Of a DNA stretch of 64,000 nucleotides, positions 1-8,688 are shown in pieces. The stretch's first letter is position 1. Every line of letters starts with the position of its first letter. The stretch comes from Prevotellaceae bacterium. Its GTDB lineage: Bacteria > Bacteroidota > Bacteroidia > Bacteroidales > Bacteroidaceae. Below the pieces are notes generated by a model. It had not been told where the DNA came from, made no database searches, and saw nothing but the letters and a program-made list of their open reading frames with translations. A program made the position numbers and the translations under genes. The stretch covers positions 119,481 to 183,480 of the forward strand of contig JAHZGX010000011.1 in assembly GCA_019420585.1 (NCBI GenBank). Direction: 5' to 3'.

Positions 1-12
1 AAGGCAGGGAAT

Positions 13-1149
13 ATGAAAAGGATTTTGATTTTGATTCTGGTTCTTGCGCTTGGCGCGCTCCCTTACGCTGCGCTGGCGCAGAGTACTGACGATGACATGT
101 ATTTCGTTCCTGGCAAGGCGAAGGCCAAGACAGAGAAGCAGGCAAGGCCGTCGCAGCCCGTGCAGGTACGCACCCAGCAGGTGACTGAGGAGGGTGATGC
201 CCATGCTGATTACCATACAGGACAGTTGCGTGACGTGGATGAGTACAACCGCAGGGGTGCTGCGCAGGACGGAGTGGTGGCCCGGCTGGTGGGTGACACG
301 CTTTACGTGACTTCCACCGACAGCACCGGGGCGCAGACGTCCACGCGCTATGCCCCGGGACAGAGTGCGGGTGAGGAATATGCCGCAGACGCAGAACCTA
401 AAGGACGCTACAGGGGCGAGGGTGACGGATATTACGATGACGACTACTATTATACCTCCCGCCTGTATCGCTTCAGGGGGGGGCTGCTTGTCCGTGACCC
501 CTTCATGTGGGACATTTGCTATGGCTGGTACGACCCTTGGTATGACCCTTGGTATGGCTGGTGCATGCCTTATTACCATTATGGATATTACAGTTGGTTT
601 GACTGGGGATGGGGCTGGCACCATCATCCCGGATGGGATTGCGGATGGGGGCACCACGGCTATTACCGTGACTTCATGCCCCGTCGCACCACCTTGGCAT
701 ACCGCAACCATGGCGAGCGCGGCGGCAGGTACATGACCGGCGGAACGTCTGCCGGCACCCGGGCAGGCCGGGTGGGCACCACGCGCATGGGTTCAACGTC
801 ACGCTCGCAAAATCTTGCCGGGACACGTGCCCAGCGCAGCGTGACAGGTGGGCGCACCACTGGCACGCGCGGATATGGAAGTTATGAGGGACAGCGCAGC
901 GGGCGCGGCGGCATTGTGAGCCGTGACTCCCAGCGCGGCACCGGTGGGACGGTGAGCCGTGGCGGAACGTCCACAGGCCGCAGTTACCAGGGCACTTCCT
1001 CCAGCCGTGGCTCTTCGGTGAGCGGCGGGACGCGCGGTGGAAGCATGGGCGGTGGATTCAGTGGTGGCGGCTTCGGCGGAGGCTCGCGTGGTGGCGGCAG
1101 TTTTGGTGGCGGTTCACGCGGTGGCGGTGGCGGACGCGGTGGACGCTGA
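13..1149 (+). CDS. secreted Gly/Arg-rich protein of unknown function
   Basis: I do not recognise the function. The 378-residue product opens with a clear signal peptide (MKRILILILVLALGALPYAALAQ region, cleavage near residue 23). The middle (about residues 160-215) is very rich in Tyr, Trp, His and Gly, with repeated DPWY words. The last 130 residues are a low-complexity Gly/Ser/Arg/Thr tail ending in GGGGRGGR. Such composition fits an exported, disordered or surface-associated protein. It lies 66 bases upstream of an outer-membrane porin on the same strand and could be cotranscribed with it. The start has an AGGG just upstream. Confidence 0.75.
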   Translation: MKRILILILVLALGALPYAALAQSTDDDMYFVPGKAKAKTEKQARPSQPVQVRTQQVTEEGDAHADYHTGQLRDVDEYNRRGAAQDGVVARLVGDTLYVTSTDSTGAQTSTRYAPGQSAGEEYAADAEPKGRYRGEGDGYYDDDYYYTSRLYRFRGGLLVRDPFMWDICYGWYDPWYDPWYGWCMPYYHYGYYSWFDWGWGWHHHPGWDCGWGHHGYYRDFMPRRTTLAYRNHGERGGRYMTGGTSAGTRAGRVGTTRMGSTSRSQNLAGTRAQRSVTGGRTTGTRGYGSYEGQRSGRGGIVSRDSQRGTGGTVSRGGTSTGRSYQGTSSSRGSSVSGGTRGGSMGGGFSGGGFGGGSRGGGSFGGGSRGGGGGRGGR

Positions 1150-1215
1150 TTGCAGGCGTGTGCTGACAGTGTAAGCAAGATAAGAAGGACATTAACCCTA
1201 ATCATGGAGAATCTT

Positions 1216-2805
1216 ATGAAAAGAAAGGATATGGCGGTCTTGGTGTTTCTGCTGGCCGCTGGAGCACAGGCTCAGAACACTTTTATGAATGAGCAGTTGA
1301 CCAACAGCTCGCAGGACGTGATTGGCTCCGCGCGCTATGTGGGCATGGGTGGAGCCATGGGCGCACTGGGTGCCGACCTCGGCACCATGGCCTGGAACCC
1401 TGCGGGCATCGGCCTTTACCGGAAGAGTGACGTGGGGCTGACATTCGGAGGACAGTGGAACAAGCAGCGTATAGCCAACGAGAACCGTGGCACGGGAACG
1501 TTTGACCAGATGGGTTTTGTGTACAGCGTGAAGTTGGGAAACAAGACGTGCCCCTTCTTCAACGTAGGTTTCAACTATCAGAAAAAGGCCAATTACAACT
1601 ACAACTTCTATGCCGACAATGCCCGTCTGAACGGCTTGAGCCAGATGGACCAGGTGGCGGAACTGGCTTCCAAAGCCTACGACACGAACTTCAATCTGGC
1701 AGGCATGGCTGTGGACAACGACTATCTGACTCGCATATATGGCAATCCCGACAATCCCGAAGAAGTGACCGGATACTATAATAAGTATGGTGGAGAAAGC
1801 AGTCTCTACACCCGCCATGCGGCAGGAAGCCTGCAGGGATACGACATCAACTTCAGCGCGAACCTGAAGGACCGTGCCTACGTGGGACTGAATCTTGGCT
1901 TTGACAATGTGGATTACCGTTCCTGGTCGGAGTACACGGAATATAACAGTTACGTGAATGAGGCGCAGCAAACCATCCAGGGTGACTACACATTGTACAA
2001 CGACCAAAAGGTGACGGGCTATGGAATCAATGTGAAACTGGGCTTCATCGTGCGTCCCATTGAGGATAATTCCTTCCGCATCGGCCTGGCCATGGAGACT
2101 CCCACCTGGTACAGGATGAAGAGCAGCGTGCTCTATGACCTTACCGACATGGTGGAAGGGCAGCGCACGAATCAGAAGGAGAGTTATCTGGAGTACACCA
2201 TACGCAGTCCCTGGAAAGTGCGTGCCAGCATGGGAAGCACTGTGGGCAAGTCTTTTGCCTGGGATGTGGACTATGAGTATGCCAATTATGGCAGCATGCA
2301 CATGGGCTATCCCAAGTATAATGAGTGGGACGATTACCATACCTCCTTTGCCAACACCACGGACAAGGCCATGAACAGCCATGCCAAGCAGACGCTCAAG
2401 GGCGTGCACACGCTGCGTGCAGGCATGGAGTTCCGCCCCACCAGCGCGCTTGCCCTGCGCCTGGGCTACAACTACATTACATCGGCCTACAAGGACCAAG
2501 TGGGATTTGACCAGTACAGCATCAACAGCGCAGCCATGGACTATGCCACCTCCACCAGTTACATGCGTTGGGGAGATACCAACATACTTACCCTGGGCAT
2601 AGGCTATCGCATCAAGGGGTTCTACGTGGACCTGGCCTACAAGGTGCGCAATCAGAGTGCTGACTTCCACGCTTTTGACACTTCCTTTGCGCAAGGTGAG
2701 GGCTTTATACAGGCAAATCCCGATTTGCGCGGTGCTACCATTGACCCTGTGGATGTGAACATGACGCGCCAGAGCATCGTGTGCTCGCTGGGATTCAAGT
2801 TCTGA
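1216..2805 (+). CDS. OmpP1/FadL-family outer-membrane transport protein
   Basis: A predicted outer-membrane beta-barrel of the OmpP1/FadL/TodX type, which passes hydrophobic compounds across the outer membrane. A signal peptide is followed by the family-typical N-terminus (ARYVGMGGAMGALGADLGTM, then NPAGIGLYRKSDVG) and alternating aromatic beta-strands, and it ends in GFKF with a terminal Phe as expected for barrel insertion. I chose the start at 1216 because GGAG lies six bases upstream; an in-frame ATG at 1204 would add four residues. The length of about 530 residues is normal for Bacteroidetes members. The substrate is unknown. Confidence 0.85.
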   Translation: MKRKDMAVLVFLLAAGAQAQNTFMNEQLTNSSQDVIGSARYVGMGGAMGALGADLGTMAWNPAGIGLYRKSDVGLTFGGQWNKQRIANENRGTGTFDQMGFVYSVKLGNKTCPFFNVGFNYQKKANYNYNFYADNARLNGLSQMDQVAELASKAYDTNFNLAGMAVDNDYLTRIYGNPDNPEEVTGYYNKYGGESSLYTRHAAGSLQGYDINFSANLKDRAYVGLNLGFDNVDYRSWSEYTEYNSYVNEAQQTIQGDYTLYNDQKVTGYGINVKLGFIVRPIEDNSFRIGLAMETPTWYRMKSSVLYDLTDMVEGQRTNQKESYLEYTIRSPWKVRASMGSTVGKSFAWDVDYEYANYGSMHMGYPKYNEWDDYHTSFANTTDKAMNSHAKQTLKGVHTLRAGMEFRPTSALALRLGYNYITSAYKDQVGFDQYSINSAAMDYATSTSYMRWGDTNILTLGIGYRIKGFYVDLAYKVRNQSADFHAFDTSFAQGEGFIQANPDLRGATIDPVDVNMTRQSIVCSLGFKF

Positions 2806-2925
2806 CAGGAACAAAGATGAAGCCCCCGGTCACGTGACGTGCCGGGCATGGCAAAGCATTGCACATTATATATTATATAAAAGACTGGATATGGCAGACG
2901 GCAGCGAGCCGCTGCCAACAAACCG

Positions 2926-2964
2926 GCGGTCTGATTCTGAAAAGGAGAGTCAGACCGCATTTTT
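2926..2964 (+). terminator. rho-independent terminator after the OmpP1 gene
   Basis: GCGGTCTGA at 2926-2934 pairs with TCAGACCGC at 2950-2958 and is followed by ATTTTT. A second small hairpin (GGCAGCGAGCCGCTGCC, about 2900-2916) lies just before it. Confidence 0.75.
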
Positions 2965-2990
2965 GACATTAGTACAGAGAGAAGACAGTT

Positions 2991-4370
2991 ATGCAGGATA
3001 ACAAGAAAGAGATGCGAGAAGCCTCGCATCTGGATATGCTCAACGGCCCCATAGCCATCAAGATGGTGTGGTTTGCCTTGCCCGTGGCCGGCACGGCCTT
3101 CTTGCAGCAACTCCTCAATGCCGCCGACGTGGCGGTGGTGGGCAGGTACGCCAGCAGTTCGGCTTTGGCGGCGGTGGGGGCGAACGCTTTCATCATCAAC
3201 CTTATGATTAACCTGTTTGTGGGGCTCAGCGTGGGTGCAAACGTGGTGATTGCCCGCCTGCTGGGAGAGCAGGACAGCGAGCGCTGCTCACGCGCGGTGC
3301 ACACTTCCATCGCCCTGTCCATCGTGAGCGGCATTTTCCTGGCCGTGGTGGGGTGGCTCGGCGCGGAGCACATCCTGGCCTGGCTTGACACTCCGCAGGA
3401 TATCATGCAGTTGGCCGTGCTCTACTTCCGAATCTACTTCCTGGGCATGCCCTTCATGATGCTGATGAACTTCTCGGCCGCCATCCTGCGCAGCAAGGGA
3501 GACACCCGCAGGCCGCTCTTCGTGATGGCGTTGAGTGGGGTGGTCAATGTCCTGCTCAATCTGTTCTTCGTCATCCGTTGCCACATGAGCGTGGAAGGAG
3601 TGGCCATAGCCACCCTGGTGTCTTCGGTGCTGAGTTCCATCATGCTCGTGGGCATCCTGTGCCGGGAGCGCAGCATGCTCAGGCTGCACCTCGGGCAGGT
3701 ACGCATCCACAGGGACATGCTGCGCAGCATTGCGGCCATGGGCATCCCGGCAGGCGTGCAGGGCATGCTGTTCAACTTCTCCAACGTGCTCATCCAGGGA
3801 GGCATCAACTCTCTTGGCTCGGTGGCCATCGCTGCCAACACCGTCTCCCTGAACTATGACTATTTCTGCTATTTCGTTGCCAACGCCTTTGCGCAGGCCG
3901 GAACCTCCTTCCTCAGTCAGAACCATGGGGCCAGGCTCTACGGCCGTTGCCGGCGCGTGATACGTGACACCATACTTCTCGGCGCAGGCTCCACGCTGGT
4001 GGTGAGCCTTGTGTTTGTCTTCCTGGCCGCCCCTCTGAGTGCCCTCTTTGCCTCTGATGCCGAGGTGGTGCGCCTTGCCTCTGAGCGCATAGCCATTGTG
4101 CTCACGTTCTATGCCGTGCATTCCTGCAACGAGACACTCTCCGGGCTGCTCCGTGCGCTGGGCCATTCGCTTACACCCACGCTGGTGTGCGTGGTGTTTA
4201 TCTGCGGCGTGCGCCTCCTGTGGCTCTACCTCGTGTTCCCCACCAATCCCACCCTAGGATTCCTGTCTTGCTGCTATCCTGTCAGCTGGGTGGTGAATGC
4301 CACCGTCCTGTTCTGCGTTTTCTTCTGGATTCTGAAGCATAGCCCGCTGCGGAAAGGCTGTTCCGTCTGA
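2991..4370 (+). CDS. MATE-family multidrug/metabolite exporter
   Basis: An inner-membrane cation-coupled efflux protein of the MATE (NorM/DinF-like) family. It has 459 residues and about twelve hydrophobic segments in two halves. The first half begins with the usual GPIAIKMVWFALPVAGTAFLQQ opening and the NAADVAVVGRY segment. The second half repeats the pattern from about residue 240 (AAMGIPAGVQGMLFNFSNVLIQ). It is transcribed alone, after the terminator at 2926 and before the tandem array at 4386. The exported substrate cannot be told from sequence. Confidence 0.9.
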   Translation: MQDNKKEMREASHLDMLNGPIAIKMVWFALPVAGTAFLQQLLNAADVAVVGRYASSSALAAVGANAFIINLMINLFVGLSVGANVVIARLLGEQDSERCSRAVHTSIALSIVSGIFLAVVGWLGAEHILAWLDTPQDIMQLAVLYFRIYFLGMPFMMLMNFSAAILRSKGDTRRPLFVMALSGVVNVLLNLFFVIRCHMSVEGVAIATLVSSVLSSIMLVGILCRERSMLRLHLGQVRIHRDMLRSIAAMGIPAGVQGMLFNFSNVLIQGGINSLGSVAIAANTVSLNYDYFCYFVANAFAQAGTSFLSQNHGARLYGRCRRVIRDTILLGAGSTLVVSLVFVFLAAPLSALFASDAEVVRLASERIAIVLTFYAVHSCNETLSGLLRALGHSLTPTLVCVVFICGVRLLWLYLVFPTNPTLGFLSCCYPVSWVVNATVLFCVFFWILKHSPLRKGCSV

Positions 4371-4385
4371 TTTCGTGTCGCGACA

Positions 4386-4655
4386 GGCTTGCGTGCCGCA
4401 CGCAAACGCCGTTTTGCGGAAAAAGTTCCTTGCTTGCCGCACGCAAACGCCATTTTGCGGAAAAAGTCCCTTGCTTGCCGCACGCAAGCGCCATTTTGCG
4501 GGAAAAGTTCCTTGCTTGCCGCACGCAAGCGCCATTTTGCAGAAAAAGTCCCTTGCTTGCCGCACGCAAGCGCTATTTTGCGGAAAAAGTCCCTTGCTTG
4601 CCGCACGCAAGCGCTATTTTGCGGAAAAAGTTCCTTGCGTGCCGCAAGCAAGCCG
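4386..4655. repeat. 41-bp tandem array (about 6.5 units) with internal dyads
   Basis: The anchor GCCGCACGC (GCCGCAAGC in the last copy) recurs at 4395, 4436, 4477, 4518, 4559, 4600 and 4641, exactly 41 bp apart with no spacers. Each unit carries two dyads: GCTTGC-CGCAC-GCAAGC and TTTT-GCGG-AAAA. Copies differ by a few substitutions. No unit contains a stop codon in any frame of either strand, so all six frames stay open across the array; the resulting Arg/Lys/Cys-rich ORFs have no coding support. The array lies between convergent genes (MATE and pyrC). Confidence 0.95.
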
Positions 4656-4674
4656 TTTTTTGGCAATGGAAAGA

Positions 4675-4717
4675 GGGCTGACGGCATAATCCCTTGCCTT
4701 GATTATGCCATCAGCCC
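4675..4717. terminator. hairpin between convergent MATE and pyrC genes
   Basis: GGGCTGACGGCATAATC (4675-4691) pairs with GATTATGCCATCAGCCC (4701-4717) across a nine-base loop with one non-Watson-Crick position. It sits between convergent genes and could end transcription from both sides, although T-runs are short. Confidence 0.55.
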
Positions 4718-4769
4718 TTGCTGTATTCTGTTTTCTGCCGGGAAACCGCCTCAGAAGAGGTGCCTGCCG

Positions 4770-6086
4770 TCAACCATCAATCCTTACCGCCTCGCCGAGC
4801 ACTTCGGTGTTCACCTCGCGTCCGTCCCACACGAGCCGGCCGTTAACCCACGTGCGTTCCACTTGCCAGTTGAGCGTGTCGCCCATGCGCGGGCTCCAGC
4901 CGCACTTGCTCTCGATGCACTCCCTCGTCACCTGCCATGGGCTGTGCGGACGAACCAGCACAAGGTCGGCGTGGTAGCCTTTGCGCAGGTATCCGCGGCG
5001 GTTTATGCGCAGGAGCGAAGCCGGGTTGTGGCACATCAGTTCCACCATCCGTTCCAGGGTGAGCACGCCCTCGTCCACCAGCGAGAGCATGGAGGGCAGA
5101 CTGAACTGCACCATGGGCATCCCACTCACGGCACACTTGCATCCCCCGTGTTTCTCGCTGAGGAGATGTGGGGCATGGTCTGTCCCCACCACGCTGATAC
5201 GCCCGTCGGTGAGCGCCTTGCGCAGCGCATCACGGTCGGAGCGCTCCTTGATGGCCGGGTTGCACTTGATGAGTGCCCCCAGTCGGTGGTAGTCCTCGCG
5301 GCTCCAGAGCAAGTGCGCCACGCAGGCCTCGGCAGTTACCTGCGTGTCGTTGGGGGAGAATAGTTCCAGCTCCTCCTGCGTGGTCAGGTGGGCCACATGC
5401 AGCCTTGCCCCGGTTTCTCTTGCCAGCCCTACCGCCAGCGATGTGCTCTGCAGGCAGGCCATGCGGTCTCTGATGTCGGGATGATGTATTACCTCGGGGT
5501 CTTCCCCATACGTGGCCTGTGCTTCGGCCATGAGCCGGTTGATGCGTGCGGTGTCCTCGCAATGGGTCATCAGCAGGGTGGGGCAGGAGCGGAAGATGGC
5601 TCTCAGTGCCTCTGCGTCGTCAACCAGCATGTTGCCGGTGCTGCTCCCCATGAAGAGTTTCACGCCGGGAACGAGCGAGGTGTCCACATTCCTTATGTCG
5701 TCCAGGTTGTCGCTTGTGGCTCCCAGGTAGAATCCGTAGTTCACGTGGCACTTCCCCGATGCCAGGGCATATCGTTCCTCCAGCAGGGGAAGGGTGGTGG
5801 TCTGAGGCTTCACGTTGGGCATATCCAGCACGGTGGTCACGCCCCCTGCGGCCGCGGCCCTCGTCTCGGTGTCCATGTCGGCCTTGTGCGTCAGCCCCGG
5901 CTCGCGCATGTGCACGTGGTCGTCAATGACTCCCGGGAGCAGGTAGCAGCCGGTCGCATCCACCGCATCGGCCTCCTCGGGCAGGTCTGTCCCACGCAGG
6001 ATGTCCCCTATGAGACCGCCCTCGACAATGAGGGAGCCCGTAAAACGTTCTCCCTCATTCACTATCGTTGCATTGCGTATGATCAT
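4770..6086 (-). CDS. pyrC: dihydroorotase
   Basis: Catalyses the reversible cyclisation of N-carbamoyl-aspartate to dihydroorotate, the third step of pyrimidine synthesis, in the cytosol. The 438-residue product is an amidohydrolase-fold enzyme: LLPGVIDDHVHMREPG gives the metal ligands His57 and His59, the GVTTVLDMPN segment follows, and a late GTDHAPH motif near residue 310 carries further active-site residues. It follows the glycosyltransferase gene with a four-base ATGA overlap, so the two are cotranscribed. Hydantoinase or allantoinase are family alternatives, but the REPG motif and length favour dihydroorotase. Confidence 0.92.
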   Translation of the reverse strand: MIIRNATIVNEGERFTGSLIVEGGLIGDILRGTDLPEEADAVDATGCYLLPGVIDDHVHMREPGLTHKADMDTETRAAAAGGVTTVLDMPNVKPQTTTLPLLEERYALASGKCHVNYGFYLGATSDNLDDIRNVDTSLVPGVKLFMGSSTGNMLVDDAEALRAIFRSCPTLLMTHCEDTARINRLMAEAQATYGEDPEVIHHPDIRDRMACLQSTSLAVGLARETGARLHVAHLTTQEELELFSPNDTQVTAEACVAHLLWSREDYHRLGALIKCNPAIKERSDRDALRKALTDGRISVVGTDHAPHLLSEKHGGCKCAVSGMPMVQFSLPSMLSLVDEGVLTLERMVELMCHNPASLLRINRRGYLRKGYHADLVLVRPHSPWQVTRECIESKCGWSPRMGDTLNWQVERTWVNGRLVWDGREVNTEVLGEAVRIDG

Positions 6087-6826
6087 TTCCTGCCTTTTAT
6101 CTTGCCAAGCCTCAGGCGTACGACGCCGAACAGCGCCTCGCTGAATATTCCTCCGCTCATCTTGCTGGTGCCCAGTTCGCGGTTCACGAACACCACGGGA
6201 ACCTCCTTGATGCGGAAGCCCAACTTCAGTGCACTGTATTTCATCTCTATCTGGAAAGCGTACCCCTTGAAGCGGATGTGTTCAAGGTCGATGGTCTCAA
6301 GCACCCGGCGCCGGTAGCACACGAAGCCGGCCGTGGTGTCGCGCAGGCCTATGCCAAGCATGGTGCGCACGTAGGCCGAGGCATAATAGCTCATCAATAC
6401 GCGCCCGATGGGCCAGTTGACCACGTTCACGCCCGTGATGTAGCGGCTTCCCACGGCCACGTCGTAACCCTCGTCGTGGCATGCGGCATAGAGCCTTGGC
6501 AAGTCGTTGGGGTTATGGCTGAAGTCGGCATCCATCTCGAAGATGTAGTCGTAGGCGTGCTCGATGGCCCACTCGAATCCGCGGATGTAGGCAGTTCCAA
6601 GCCCCAGTTTCCCTTGCCGTTCTATCAGATACAGCCGTCCGGAAAGTTCTCCTTGCATGAGTTCCTTCACCACGGATGCCGTGCCGTCGGGGCTCCCGTC
6701 ATCGATTATCAGCACGTCCAGGGCTTTTTCCAACCCTGTCACGGCCGTGATGATGGCCTTGATGTTCTCAATCTCGTTGTACGTCGGTATGATGACGATT
6801 CCGTCGCTGTGTGGCTTCGTTGACAT
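6083..6826 (-). CDS. polyprenol-phosphate glycosyltransferase (DPM1-like, GT2)
   Basis: A soluble family-2 glycosyltransferase resembling dolichol/polyprenol-phosphate mannose synthase, which moves a sugar from a nucleotide donor to a lipid phosphate at the inner face of the membrane. Visible motifs are IIPTYNEIENI at the N-terminus, IDDGSPDGT (Asp42-Asp43) and the metal-binding MDAD (Asp99, Asp101). No C-terminal membrane domain is present, so it is the short type. I chose the ATG at 6826 (MSTKPHSD), downstream of a -7 promoter box on the minus strand; an upstream ATG at 6862 falls too close to that promoter. Confidence 0.85.
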   Translation of the reverse strand: MSTKPHSDGIVIIPTYNEIENIKAIITAVTGLEKALDVLIIDDGSPDGTASVVKELMQGELSGRLYLIERQGKLGLGTAYIRGFEWAIEHAYDYIFEMDADFSHNPNDLPRLYAACHDEGYDVAVGSRYITGVNVVNWPIGRVLMSYYASAYVRTMLGIGLRDTTAGFVCYRRRVLETIDLEHIRFKGYAFQIEMKYSALKLGFRIKEVPVVFVNRELGTSKMSGGIFSEALFGVVRLRLGKIKGRK

Positions 6827-6847
6827 AGTAGAGTGTCTTTGTTTCGA

Positions 6848-6856
6848 GCAAAGGTA
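6848..6856 (-). promoter_or_regulatory. -7 promoter box for glycosyltransferase-pyrC operon
   Basis: On the minus strand this reads TACCTTTGC, matching the Bacteroidetes -7 consensus TAnnTTTG. It lies about 20 bases upstream of the chosen glycosyltransferase start. Confidence 0.6.
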
Positions 6857-6921
6857 AAGCAATCCCGCCTTACATCCAAAAAAGGCAAACGCTTTTTAGC
6901 GGTTATTGCAGAAAATTATTG

Positions 6922-6930
6922 TACTTTTGC
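6922..6930 (+). promoter_or_regulatory. -7 promoter box for guaA
   Basis: TACTTTTGC matches the Bacteroidetes -7 consensus, 35 bases before the guaA ATG. Together with the minus-strand box at 6848 it forms a compact divergent promoter region. Confidence 0.6.
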
Positions 6931-6965
6931 TCACCAAAGCAAGTAACATCGCTAATGTAACATAT

Positions 6966-8495
6966 ATGCAGCAACAGAAAATCATTATCTTGGATTTCGG
7001 ATCGCAGACCACCCAACTCATCGCGCGCCGCTTGCGTGAGTTGGATACTTTCTGTGAGATACTGCCCTACAACAAGTTTCCCGTCTCGGATCCCGATGTC
7101 ATAGGCGTGATACTGGCAGGCAGCCCCTACAGCGTCTATGATCCGCAGGCTTTCCGTGTGGACTTGTCGCAGTTCCGTGGACGCATGCCCATCCTGGGTA
7201 TCTGCTATGGCGCGCAGTTCATGAGTTATGTGCTGGGCGGAAAGGTGGAGCCTGCGGGCAGCCGTGAATATGGCAGGGCCAACCTGACAAGCATAGACCT
7301 TGAGAATCCGCTGTTCCGTGGATTCGAGAAGGGAAGCCAGGTGTGGATGAGCCATGGAGACACCATCACGGACTTGCCGGAGGGCTTCCATGCAATTGCC
7401 GGTACGGACAAGGTGCAATATGCCGCCTATGCCGCCGACAACGAACCGATATGGGGCGTACAGTTCCATCCCGAAGTGTTCCACTCGCTGCAGGGCACCC
7501 AGTTGCTGCGCAACTTCGTTGTGGATATCTGCGGCAGCCGTCAGGACTGGTCTCCGGCCAACTTTGTTGATTCCACCGTGGCGGAACTTCGTGCCCAGAT
7601 AGGTTCTGACCGTGTCATACTGGGACTGTCAGGCGGAGTGGACAGCAGCGTGGCAGCCGTGCTGCTTTACCGTGCCATCGGAAACCAGTTGACTTGCATC
7701 TTTGTGGATCACGGCATGCTGCGCAAGGATGAGTTTGCCAATGTGATGCGTGATTACGAGTGCCTAGGACTTAATGTCATTGGCGTGGATGCAAGTGCAC
7801 GCTTCTTCCATGACTTGGAAGGCGTGACGGAGCCGGAGAAGAAGCGTAAGATCATTGGCCGCGATTTCGTGGAGGTATTCAACGAGGAGGCGCACAAGAT
7901 TACCGATGCAAAGTGGCTGGCACAGGGAACCATCTATCCAGACCGTATTGAGAGCCTCAATATCACGGGCAAGGTAATCAAGAGCCACCACAATGTTGGC
8001 GGATTGCCGGAGGAGATGCATCTTTCTCTCTGCGAGCCCTTGAAGTGGCTTTTCAAGGATGAAGTGCGTCGTGTGGGTCGCCAGTTGGGCATCCCCGAGC
8101 ACCTCATTGGCCGTCATCCCTTCCCCGGTCCCGGTCTGGCCGTGCGCATCCTGGGAGCCATCACTCCCGAAAAGGTGCATGTGCTGCAGGAGGCCGACCA
8201 CATTTTTATCCAAGGCTTGCGTGACTGGGGACTGTATGACCAGGTGTGGCAGGCCGGAGCCATCCTGCTTTCCGAGGTGCGCAGCGTGGGCGTGATGGGA
8301 GACGAACGTACCTATGAGAATCCCGTGGCCTTGCGCGCAGTGACCAGCACAGATGCCATGACGGCCGATTGGGCACACTTGCCTTATGAATTCCTAGCGC
8401 ATGTGAGCAATGAGATAATCAACAAGGTGAAGGGAGTCAACCGCGTTTGCTACGACATCTCATCCAAACCACCTGCAACCATAGAGTGGGAATAA
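6966..8495 (+). CDS. guaA: GMP synthase (glutamine-hydrolysing)
   Basis: Converts XMP to GMP with glutamine and ATP, in the cytosol. The 509-residue protein has the class I amidotransferase domain first (GICYGAQFM with nucleophile Cys80, and QFHPEV), then the ATP-pyrophosphatase P-loop ([16 protein letters not shown], about residues 219-234) and the dimerisation domain ending PPATIEWE. I start at 6966 ([14 protein letters not shown]). An upstream in-frame ATG at 6906 precedes the promoter -7 box and is unlikely. The last codons (IEWE-stop) are part of the attachment repeat of the adjoining integrative element, so the present 3' end was supplied or altered by integration without harming the protein. 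Confidence 0.96.
   Translation: MQQQKIIILDFGSQTTQLIARRLRELDTFCEILPYNKFPVSDPDVIGVILAGSPYSVYDPQAFRVDLSQFRGRMPILGICYGAQFMSYVLGGKVEPAGSREYGRANLTSIDLENPLFRGFEKGSQVWMSHGDTITDLPEGFHAIAGTDKVQYAAYAADNEPIWGVQFHPEVFHSLQGTQLLRNFVVDICGSRQDWSPANFVDSTVAELRAQIGSDRVILGLSGGVDSSVAAVLLYRAIGNQLTCIFVDHGMLRKDEFANVMRDYECLGLNVIGVDASARFFHDLEGVTEPEKKRKIIGRDFVEVFNEEAHKITDAKWLAQGTIYPDRIESLNITGKVIKSHHNVGGLPEEMHLSLCEPLKWLFKDEVRRVGRQLGIPEHLIGRHPFPGPGLAVRILGAITPEKVHVLQEADHIFIQGLRDWGLYDQVWQAGAILLSEVRSVGVMGDERTYENPVALRAVTSTDAMTADWAHLPYEFLAHVSNEIINKVKGVNRVCYDISSKPPATIEWE
8481..8495. other. left attachment site (attL) within guaA
   Basis: ATAGAGTGGGAATAA covers the last codons and stop of guaA and matches the right copy at 18023-18037 except for one A/G difference, which leaves the encoded Glu-Trp-Glu-stop unchanged. 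Confidence 0.8.
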
Positions 8496-8547
8496 TTGAC
8501 CCATACTGATTTTCAATAGAAAATCTATTCTATCTAATATAAATCAG

Positions 8548-8592
8548 CCACTTAGCACGGAATATACTGATTGCTAAGTGGTTGTTTTTTTA
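8548..8592 (+). terminator. rho-independent terminator after guaA (element-borne)
   Basis: CCACTTAGCA (8548-8557) pairs with TGCTAAGTGG (8572-8581), and a G-T pair extends the stem at its base. A T-rich run follows. It lies inside the element, so guaA now ends at a terminator that the element brought in. Confidence 0.75.
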
Positions 8593-8648
8593 ACCAGTTT
8601 CTTAAAATTGTACCCTAAAATTGTACCCTACGCTTGCTAGGTACAATT
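8592..8648. repeat. left-end arm repeats (candidate integrase sites)
   Basis: Two direct copies of AAATTGTACC (8605-8614 and 8618-8627) are followed by the inverted GGTACAATT (8640-8648). The block 8592-8631 aligns without gaps to 17936-17975 at the other end of the element (34 of 40 identical). Placement between the attachment site and the integrase gene suggests integrase arm-type binding sites. Confidence 0.7.
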
Positions 8649-8688
8649 ATTTTAAGTAATTTAGCCAGAGATTTAAAGCATCAGTACA

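Noticed and set aside
1198..2814. 538-residue antisense ORF over the OmpP1-like gene
   Set aside because: It mirrors a barrel protein with a clear signal peptide; the translation is low-complexity His/Val-rich and has no recognisable domain.
4386..4655. CRISPR array
   Set aside because: The 41-bp units are contiguous with no unique spacers, and no cas genes are present.
4389..5363. 324-residue plus-strand ORF running from the tandem array into the pyrC antisense strand
   Set aside because: It is open only because the repeat lacks stops and then follows the antisense of a well-supported gene; there is no start signal.
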